This document shows, piece after piece, positions 6,194 to 11,163 of a stretch of DNA of 11,163 nt. A program made the translations under genes and the position numbers. Numbering within the stretch: the stretch's first letter is position 1; every line of letters begins with the position of its first letter. Source of the DNA: CBDUVZ01 sp965370805 (lineage in GTDB: Bacteria; Hydrothermota; Tepidihabitantia; Tepidihabitantales; Tepidihabitantaceae); contig CBDUVZ010000100.1 of NCBI GenBank assembly GCA_965370805.1, positions 1-11,163 of the forward strand, written 5' to 3'. Under the pieces are notes generated by a model. That model did no database searches. It saw only the letters and a list, made by a program, of their open reading frames with translations, and had not been told where the DNA came from.

Positions 6194-7501
6194 CTACGGC
6201 ACGGCTGCTGTCTTTGGGGCTTCGGCAACCGGGGTCCAGCCCTGGAGCCTGGTTACCGTACGTGTCACGGTATCGCCCACTTCGTGCGGCCCGTGGGCGA
6301 TGACAATTCTGTTGCTGCGGGTCCGGCCGAGCACCCCGTTTCTCCGGGGGCTGGGACCCTCAATCAGCAGTTCGAAGCTGCGGCCGACCAGCTCGCGATT
6401 GCGTTCCCGGGTGATGCGGTTCTGGAGTTCGATCAGGCGGGTCAGCCTCCGGCCGGCTTCGGCTTCGGACACCTTGGGCGCGAGTCCGACCGCGGCGGTG
6501 CCCGGGCGGACCGAGAACCGGAACATGTAGGCGAAGTCGAACCGGACGGCCCGGACGAGCTCGAACGTATCCTCGAACTCCTCTTCGGTTTCCGAAGGGA
6601 AGCCGACCATGATATCAGTGGTCAGGTTGAGGTCGGGCAGCAGCTTCCGGGCGAGGTCCACTACGGCCAGGTAGTCGCTGCGGGTGTAGTTCCGCTTCAT
6701 CAACTGCAGAATCCGGTCGGACCCGGACTGGACCGGGAGATGCAGGGCCGGGCAGACTTCGGGTATTTCGGCCATCGCGGCGAGCGTCTTTCCGTCCAGG
6801 TCCCCGGGGTGGGACGTGAGGAAGCGGATGCGCGAGATGCCCGGGATTCCGGCTACCGCTTTGAGCACGGCGACAAAGTCCGAGTCGCCGTCGCGGTAGG
6901 CCAGGACATTCTGCCCGAGCAGGGTGACGTCCTTGATGCCGTGTTCGGCCAGGTTCTCGACTTCGGCCAGAACCTGGCTCAACTGCTTGGAGTGCTCCCG
7001 GCCCCGGGTGTAGGGCACGATGCAGTATGAGCAGTAATTGTTGCAGCCGCGCATGATTGTGACCGACCCGCATACCGGGTGGGAGGGACGGGGATGGATT
7101 GAATCGTAGCACTCGCCGGTCCAGTCGGTCGCGACTTGGGGAATACCGTCCGCCCGGAACTGCCGGATCAGTTCGGGCAGGCGGCGGTACTCATCCGGTC
7201 CGATAACCAGGTCCGCGGCCCGGTCTTCGACAAGGGCCTTCCTGAGGTTCTGTGACATGCAGCCGAGAACGCCGACCACTGCTCCGGCCCGGCGCGCGGC
7301 AAGAGCCCGGAAGGTCCCCAGCCGGCCAAGTGCCCGCCGTTCGGCGTGGCTGCGGACCGCGCAGGTCAGCATCAGCAGGATATCAGCCTCGCGTTCGTCC
7401 TCCGTTACCTCGCAACCGGTCTTCTCGAGGATTTCACGTACCACCCCGGCTTCGTACTGGTTCATCTGGCAGCCGTAAATCTGCAGAAAGAACTTATCCA
7501 T
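6194..7501 (-). CDS. miaB: tRNA-2-methylthio-N6-dimethylallyladenosine synthase MiaB
   Basis: 435 aa radical-SAM methylthiotransferase that adds the 2-methylthio group to i6A37 of tRNAs reading UNN codons. The N-terminal UPF0004 domain has the three auxiliary-cluster cysteines, Cys11 (YGCQMN), Cys47 (LTCAVRS) and Cys81 (LGCMSQ). The radical-SAM cluster is CNNYCSYC (Cys153, 157, 160), followed by the MiaB-type IVPYTRGRE. A TRAM domain closes the protein (~370-430). YGCQMN and the VPYTRG element favour MiaB over RimO or MtaB. LTC replaces the usual NTC at the second cysteine. ATG 7501 is chosen over the adjacent in-frame GTG 7504 because the truncated second copy at 10254 aligns with 7501. There is no Shine-Dalgarno. 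It is the first gene of the operon with lapA, lapB and mutS. Confidence 0.96.
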   Translation of the reverse strand: MDKFFLQIYGCQMNQYEAGVVREILEKTGCEVTEDEREADILLMLTCAVRSHAERRALGRLGTFRALAARRAGAVVGVLGCMSQNLRKALVEDRAADLVIGPDEYRRLPELIRQFRADGIPQVATDWTGECYDSIHPRPSHPVCGSVTIMRGCNNYCSYCIVPYTRGREHSKQLSQVLAEVENLAEHGIKDVTLLGQNVLAYRDGDSDFVAVLKAVAGIPGISRIRFLTSHPGDLDGKTLAAMAEIPEVCPALHLPVQSGSDRILQLMKRNYTRSDYLAVVDLARKLLPDLNLTTDIMVGFPSETEEEFEDTFELVRAVRFDFAYMFRFSVRPGTAAVGLAPKVSEAEAGRRLTRLIELQNRITRERNRELVGRSFELLIEGPSPRRNGVLGRTRSNRIVIAHGPHEVGDTVTRTVTRLQGWTPVAEAPKTAAVP

Positions 7502-7513
7502 CACTGTTTTGAG

Positions 7514-7540
7514 ATTCTACCCGCACAGACGTTTTGTCAA
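7514..7540 (-). promoter_or_regulatory. Promoter of the miaB-lapA-lapB-mutS operon
   Basis: Minus strand: TTGACA (7540-7535), 15-nt spacer, TAGAAT (7519-7514). The -10 ends 12 nt before the ATG, so the 5' leader would be about 5-6 nt. The same boxes and spacing recur in front of the truncated miaB copy, including the shared GGGTAGAATC, which supports function by conservation. Confidence 0.75.
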
Positions 7541-7607
7541 GGGAAAGGCGACATTCCGGCCTTTCTGCGGGCCCGGCCGCAGGCACGGCCAGGCTGTGAT
7601 GGTTCAG

Positions 7608-7635
7608 TTGACAGCTTGGTGCTGGATGCTAGAAT
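7608..7635 (+). promoter_or_regulatory. Promoter of the kelch gene
   Basis: TTGACA (7608-7613), 16-nt spacer, TAGAAT (7630-7635). The predicted transcript start near 7642 leaves a leader of about 90 nt before GTG 7734. It diverges from the miaB promoter, with 67 bp between the two -35 boxes. Confidence 0.75.
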
Positions 7636-7671
7636 TCATGCCGATGTGCAGCCGTATCGTCCGTGTATGGG

Positions 7672-7691
7672 CCGGACAGGCCCCTGTCCGG
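7672..7691 (+). promoter_or_regulatory. Dyad in the kelch gene leader
   Basis: CCGGACAGG (7672-7680) and CCTGTCCGG (7683-7691) form a perfect 9-bp inverted repeat separated by CC. As RNA it would fold as a 7-bp stem with a 6-nt loop, ending 30 nt before the Shine-Dalgarno. It could be an operator-type dyad or a leader hairpin. No run of U follows. Confidence 0.45.
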
Positions 7692-7721
7692 TCGGCTGCG
7701 TGAAGTCCGTAGGTCCTAACC

Positions 7722-7728
7722 AAGGAGG
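7722..7728 (+). promoter_or_regulatory. Shine-Dalgarno site that fixes the kelch gene start
   Basis: AAGGAGG ends 5 nt before GTG 7734 but 17 nt before the in-frame ATG at 7746, so GTG is the likely start codon. Confidence 0.75.
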
Positions 7729-7733
7729 ATTGA

Positions 7734-9896
7734 GTGAGAGGTAGTATGACCGTTCTCTGTCTGCTGCTGGCCTGCGGGCTGGCGACAGCGGTCGTCTCGG
7801 ACGCGGTCCCTGATGCCGTGCCGGCGAATGGCCTGCTGAGCGTAATTCCGATTGAGGCTTCGGGGATACCCGAGTTCAAGACCGAAGGGGACTGGGTCGA
7901 TTCCGAAACCCTGCACTGGGACAGCGGCGAGCCGACTAACGCCCTCGGCTTGAGAGATGGCGGCATCATGCGGGATGCGGCCCGGTTCACGCCGTCCACC
8001 CCCTGCACCTTGACTTCGGTGGTGCACCATCACTGGGACCCCGAGATCAGTGACTGCTACATCGTCATCTATGGTCCGGGTACCGACACCACGCCGGGCC
8101 TTGCGATCGACTCGGCGTCGTATCCGGCTGCGGAAACCGGCTGGCTCGAAACCAACTTCGTTGGCGGCGTTGTGCTGCCGGGCGGGACTGACTTCTGGGT
8201 GTCGAGATGGCACAACCATGCTGCCGGCAAGCACCCGGCTTCAATGGATGACGGGCCGATGGTTCGGGATCGCGGCGGGTTCCTCCAGTCGGACGTCATC
8301 GGACCCGGGTGGCTGCAGATTGCCGACATCGGGTTTAACTGCAACTGGAGCATCCGCGCGGTAGTCGTCGCCGGAGCGGGGAATACCCACGACGTCGGCG
8401 CGACCGCGGTGCTCTCGCCCGGAGCCCAGGTTCTGCCCGGTCCGGTTACGCCCGAAGCGAGAATCTACAACTTCGGCTCCAGCCCGGAGAGCAGCATTCC
8501 GGTCTACTGCGTGATTGACTCGGCCGGCACTGTTGTCTACACCCAGAGGGCGAGCTATGCCGGTCCGTTGGCACCCGGTGCCACCGGTACGATTGTCTTC
8601 ACCCCGGACTGGAACCCCGGCCCGGCCGGCAACGTCTATGACGTCACCATGTACACCCTGCTGGTCGGTGACGAAGACAACAGCAACGACACCGTGGTGA
8701 GCCGGACTATGGTGATGGGTTGGAATATCGTCTGGGTCACCAAGACATCGGCGCCCAGTCCGGGCAGATACTGGAGCCCGGGTACCGGTGTGGTCAGGGA
8801 TACCATCTACTACCTTGGAGGCCGGGAGGCAGCGAACCCGACGGTTGCCAATATCGCGGCGTACGACATCGCAGCCGACGCCTGGATTACTTCCGGGATT
8901 CCGACGCTGAACACCGGCAGGAGAGCCGGTGCCGGCGGCCAGATCGGCAACAAGATCTACGCCTGTGGTGGCCGGGGGGCCTCTACGCTCAGCAGTGTCG
9001 AGGAGTTCGACGTAGACACCAAGATCGTAACGACCAAAGCCCCGATGCCCTCAGCCGCCTGGGCGTGCGCTGGCGACGCGGTCGGCGGCAAGCTGTACAT
9101 CGTCGGTTCCGAGAATCGCAACGGGACGACCTACGAGTATGACCCGGTGGGTGATGCCTGGACGACCAAGACCCCGTTGTCGCCCGGTCGCGGCTGGCAC
9201 GCCGCCGTGGGTGCCGGTGGCAAGCTCTACGTCACGGGCGGTTCCAGTGCCTTTGATCTCGACCTGGTTGACTGCTGGGAGTTTGACCCGGTTGCCAACA
9301 CCTGGGCCCAGAAGGCCGACATGCCCGGGCACAGGAAGTACCACTTCATGGTTTCCTACGACGACACGCTCCTTTACGTGCTGGGCGGCGCCGCGGGTCA
9401 GACCGCGGACGCCCTCGTGTATAAGTACAGCATCCCCGGCGATGTCTGGTCCGCGGAGACCCCGATGCTGACTGCCCGCGGCTGGGAGATGGGCAACGTG
9501 GTCGGCAACTCCATATTTGTCGCTTACGGCTCGGATTGCTCCGGCCCGACCTACCTCGTGGCGAACGAGGAAGGCCTGATACCGACTGTCGGCATCGAGG
9601 AGTATCGGCCCGGTCTTGCGGGCGCATCACTCAACCTGGTGTCGACGAACCCGGTGCGTGACTATGCCCGTGTCAGCTTCACTGTCGTCAGGCACGGCCG
9701 TGTGAGCCTCGGGGTGTACGACGTCAACGGTTCACTGGTACGGACCCTGGTCGACGGCATGGCCGATGCCGGCGAGCGGACCGTCACCTGGGACAGGACC
9801 GACGGCAACGGCCGCACGGTTGCGAACGGCACCTACTTCTACCGTCTCGTGGTAGACGGCAGCGCCGTTTCGGCCAAGGCCGTGGTGCTCGACTAG
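7734..9896 (+). CDS. Secreted kelch-propeller protein with CARDB-like and FlgD-Ig/sorting C-terminal domains
   Basis: 720 aa extracellular or surface protein. Residues ~6-22 are a hydrophobic export signal (TVLCLLLACGLATAVV); LLAC is only a weak lipobox, so cleavage after LATA by signal peptidase I is equally possible. Residues ~50-212 form a beta-rich domain I do not recognise. Residues ~218-327 resemble a CARDB/Ig-like module. Residues ~330-620 hold about six kelch blades, with Gly-Gly strand ends at 362-363, 412-413, 502-503 and 551-552 and paired Tyr/Trp patterns such as YEYDPVGDAW and WEFDPVANTW. Residues ~632-720 match the FlgD-Ig/type-IX-like C-terminal domain (VYDVNGSLVRTLVDG, then TWDRTDGNGRTVANGTYFYRL, VVLD at the end). 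Such tails direct secretion or surface attachment in FCB bacteria. The ligand is unknown; kelch propellers mostly bind proteins or sugars. It has its own promoter and a hairpin terminator. Confidence 0.92.
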   Translation: MRGSMTVLCLLLACGLATAVVSDAVPDAVPANGLLSVIPIEASGIPEFKTEGDWVDSETLHWDSGEPTNALGLRDGGIMRDAARFTPSTPCTLTSVVHHHWDPEISDCYIVIYGPGTDTTPGLAIDSASYPAAETGWLETNFVGGVVLPGGTDFWVSRWHNHAAGKHPASMDDGPMVRDRGGFLQSDVIGPGWLQIADIGFNCNWSIRAVVVAGAGNTHDVGATAVLSPGAQVLPGPVTPEARIYNFGSSPESSIPVYCVIDSAGTVVYTQRASYAGPLAPGATGTIVFTPDWNPGPAGNVYDVTMYTLLVGDEDNSNDTVVSRTMVMGWNIVWVTKTSAPSPGRYWSPGTGVVRDTIYYLGGREAANPTVANIAAYDIAADAWITSGIPTLNTGRRAGAGGQIGNKIYACGGRGASTLSSVEEFDVDTKIVTTKAPMPSAAWACAGDAVGGKLYIVGSENRNGTTYEYDPVGDAWTTKTPLSPGRGWHAAVGAGGKLYVTGGSSAFDLDLVDCWEFDPVANTWAQKADMPGHRKYHFMVSYDDTLLYVLGGAAGQTADALVYKYSIPGDVWSAETPMLTARGWEMGNVVGNSIFVAYGSDCSGPTYLVANEEGLIPTVGIEEYRPGLAGASLNLVSTNPVRDYARVSFTVVRHGRVSLGVYDVNGSLVRTLVDGMADAGERTVTWDRTDGNGRTVANGTYFYRLVVDGSAVSAKAVVLD

Positions 9897-9920
9897 CGAC
9901 TTCGGTCCCGACCGTTCTTG

Positions 9921-9946
9921 CGGAGCCGCCCTTCGGGGCGGCTCCG
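9921..9946 (+). terminator. Terminator hairpin after the kelch gene
   Basis: GGAGCCGCCC (9922-9931) pairs with GGGCGGCTCC (9936-9945) around a UUCG tetraloop, with an extra C-G pair outside (9921/9946). It starts 24 nt after the TAG. The following bases (GCTTATGCC) are only weakly U-rich, so it may work through stem stability or mainly protect the mRNA 3' end. Confidence 0.7.
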
Positions 9947-9964
9947 GCTTATGCCCGGTGGACC

Positions 9965-10087
9965 TCAGCGGATTCCGGTCTGATGCACCAGGGCAAGTCG
10001 ATTGACGTGCCGGCCGAACGTGGACCGGTACACGACGAGGTACAGTCCGGATGCCGCCGGTTTGTCCTCAATATTCATTCCGTCCCG
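9965..10087 (-). pseudogene. Remnant of a FlgD-Ig/sorting C-terminal domain
   Basis: Minus-strand frame from about 10087 to TGA 9967-9965 reads RDGMNIEDKPAASGLYLVVY and continues to RLALVHQTGIR. This matches the usual end of such domains (DGxNxxGxxVASGVYxYRL ... KLVLV) and parallels TDGNGRTVANGTYFYRL in the neighbouring kelch protein. Only the last ~40 codons remain; nothing upstream in this frame continues the domain because the sequence becomes miaB-like at 10096. It is read as the 3' end of a deleted secreted-protein gene. An internal ATG (10078) could in principle start a 37-residue peptide. Confidence 0.55.
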
Positions 10088-10254
10088 GCAGGCACGGCGA
10101 GACTGCGGACCGCACAAGTCAGCATCAGCAGGATATCAGCTTCGCGTTCGTCCTCCGTTGTCTCGCAACCGGCTTTCTCCAGGATTTCACGCACCACCCC
10201 GGCTTCGTACTGGTTCATCTGGCAACCGTAGACCTGCAGGTAGAATCTGGACAC
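10075..10254 (-). pseudogene. Truncated second copy of the miaB 5' end
   Basis: From GTG 10254 the frame gives 59 residues. The first ~53 follow MiaB (LQVYGCQMNQYEAGVV, then EREADILLMLTCAVRS), and the end is unrelated (LAVPAGTE). Similarity stops at about 10096, before the third UPF0004 cysteine and the entire radical-SAM and TRAM domains, so it cannot be an active MiaB. Over 144 nt I count 14 differences from the intact gene, 9 of them at third codon positions, so the copy diverged under coding constraint before it was broken. Its promoter is retained. It may be transcribed as a short ORF, but no function is indicated. Confidence 0.85.
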
Positions 10255-10266
10255 GATATGTGAAGG

Positions 10267-10293
10267 ATTCTACCCGGATGACGGGGTTGTTAA
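10267..10293 (-). promoter_or_regulatory. Promoter of the truncated miaB copy
   Basis: Minus strand: TTAACA (10293-10288), 15-nt spacer, TAGAAT (10272-10267), ending 12 nt before GTG 10254. Boxes, spacing and distance to the start are the same as at the intact miaB, although the bases between have drifted. Confidence 0.6.
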
Positions 10294-10327
10294 GGAGAAT
10301 GCCGGTTCGGATGACCCGAGGGTTCGT

Positions 10328-10355
10328 TTGACACGGCACGGCAGGGGGGTAGACT
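10328..10355 (+). promoter_or_regulatory. Promoter of the terminal secreted-protein gene
   Basis: TTGACA (10328-10333), 16-nt G-rich spacer, TAGACT (10350-10355). Predicted start near 10362 gives a leader of about 155 nt. It diverges from the promoter of the miaB remnant. Confidence 0.65.
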
Positions 10356-10458
10356 ATGGGCTCGGAATCGGCCTTGGAGTCGGTTCCACTGGTGCCTGTG
10401 CAGTCAGTGGCCGTCCGGTTCGGGCGCGAGCGGCACCCGGGTTCGTTTCCTGCAATCA

Positions 10459-10498
10459 AGGTCTCACAGGGGCAGCCCGGATATTCAGACAGAGACCT
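10459..10498 (+). promoter_or_regulatory. Inverted repeat in the leader next to the Shine-Dalgarno
   Basis: AGGTCTC (10459-10465) and GAGACCT (10492-10498) are perfect inverted repeats 26 nt apart, ending 5 nt before the AAAGGAG ribosome site. A stem here could affect ribosome access. With only 7 bp and a large loop, chance is a real alternative. Confidence 0.3.
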
Positions 10499-10517
10499 GT
10501 TGAAAGGAGATTGAGGA

Positions 10518-11163
10518 TGACGAAGTTCGTACTCGTCTTGAGCCTGGTAGTCGTCGCAGGGGCGATGGCCGCCACAGATGCATTCGTTGCCCCGGCGCAG
10601 TCCACCACCGAGGATGCCATCGGCAGTCCGCGGACGACGGTGCCGACACCGGGACAGACCGATTTTGCCTATACGGTTGCCTGGACAATCAATTGCGACC
10701 ACATCGGTGTCGTCGGATTGACGCCCGTACAGGACACGCTGCTGTGGGTGTCGTCCGGCGGCCGGACCGGCAGTGGTGATCCGAACTGGATGCTGATATA
10801 TAACCTGAACACGAGGACGCTGGTCGATTCGTTCGCGCAGTTCGCGACGACGACCTGGGGCAGCCGGGACATGGCCTATGACCCGGTCGCAGACGTCGTG
10901 TACGCGGGGAGCGACGCCAACCGGCTCGACGTAATCAATGCCACGACCCACGCGCTCGTCGCGACCTACACCGTTTCCGGCAGTCCGACGCCGGGTGTAG
11001 TCCGGGCGATGGGCTACGACGGCGGCGACTCGCTGTTCTCGGCCAACTTCACAAGCTCGCCGGTCTGTAAGTTCTCGACGACCGGCACCAACTCGCACCA
11101 GGTCGCCCCGATTCCGCCGCTGGCCATCTACGGGCTCGCTATCGACCAGACCCGTGGCAGGGC
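10518..11163 (+). CDS. Secreted beta-propeller-like protein (3' end outside window)
   Basis: An open frame of 215 codons runs to the window edge without a stop. ATG 10518 follows AAAGGAG (10504-10510) by 7 nt. The N-terminus is a clear signal peptide, MTKFVLVLSLVVVAGAMA, with AMA as the probable cleavage site. The mature part has repeated beta-strand stretches such as LLWVSSGGRTGSG, WMLIYNLNTRTLVDSF, MAYDPVADVVYAGSD and LDVINATTHALVATY. This alternation is typical of YVTN/YncE-like or WD-type propellers, where each blade reports a value and a label. The family call is a pattern judgement. Like the kelch gene, it has a consensus promoter and a long leader, and its missing end may carry a sorting domain. 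Confidence 0.8.

Noticed and set aside
10362..10517. Long leader of the last gene as a riboswitch
   Set aside because: I found no conserved riboswitch core and only a 7-bp distant inverted repeat, which is not enough for a call.
10187..11098. 303-codon minus-strand open frame opposite the last secreted-protein gene
   Set aside because: It is Arg-rich and lacks any motif, and the opposing frame has a signal peptide, Shine-Dalgarno and promoter. It also overlaps the miaB copy in another frame.

Overview
The window is GC-rich and tightly coded. It looks like a Gram-negative bacterium, probably an uncultured lineage of the FCB type (candidate phyla such as WOR-3/Stahlbacteria or Eisenbacteria would fit). 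Three things point there: a lapA-lapB pair, which belongs with an outer membrane and LPS; a secreted kelch protein ending in a FlgD-Ig/type-IX-like sorting domain; and a second such tail surviving as a remnant. The placement is inferred from gene content and is not firm.

Layout: the last 26 codons of an unidentified plus-strand gene (1-83) end at a bidirectional terminator (108-131). It faces a minus-strand gene for a pentapeptide-repeat membrane protein (133-1911). The gap 1912-2098 carries that gene's promoter, a REP-like hairpin (2019-2063) and decayed 7-bp repeats. A compact minus-strand operon follows, in transcription order miaB (7501-6194), lapA (6180-5845), lapB (5848-4712) and mutS (4696-2099). 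Its gaps are 13 bp, a 4-bp ATGA overlap and 15 bp. It combines tRNA modification, envelope/LPS control and mismatch repair. A 232-bp divergent region (7502-7733) separates it from a plus-strand secreted kelch-propeller gene (7734-9896), which ends at a UUCG-loop hairpin.

Region 9897-10517 has no intact gene but is not empty. On the minus strand lies a second copy of the miaB promoter and its first ~53 codons (about 90% identical to miaB over 144 nt), broken off near 10096. It joins, out of frame, the last ~40 codons of a different secreted protein's C-terminal sorting domain. On the plus strand is a promoter for the final gene, a secreted protein (10518 to the window end, truncated by the window).

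Five promoters in the window share one form: TTGACA-like -35, 15-16 nt spacer, TAGAAT-like -10. For miaB, its truncated copy and the pentapeptide gene, the -10 ends only 9-12 nt before the start codon and no Shine-Dalgarno is present, so these transcripts are predicted to be leaderless. The two secreted-protein genes have long leaders and strong Shine-Dalgarno sites. I saw no CRISPR array, tRNA, rRNA, intact transposase or recognisable defence system.
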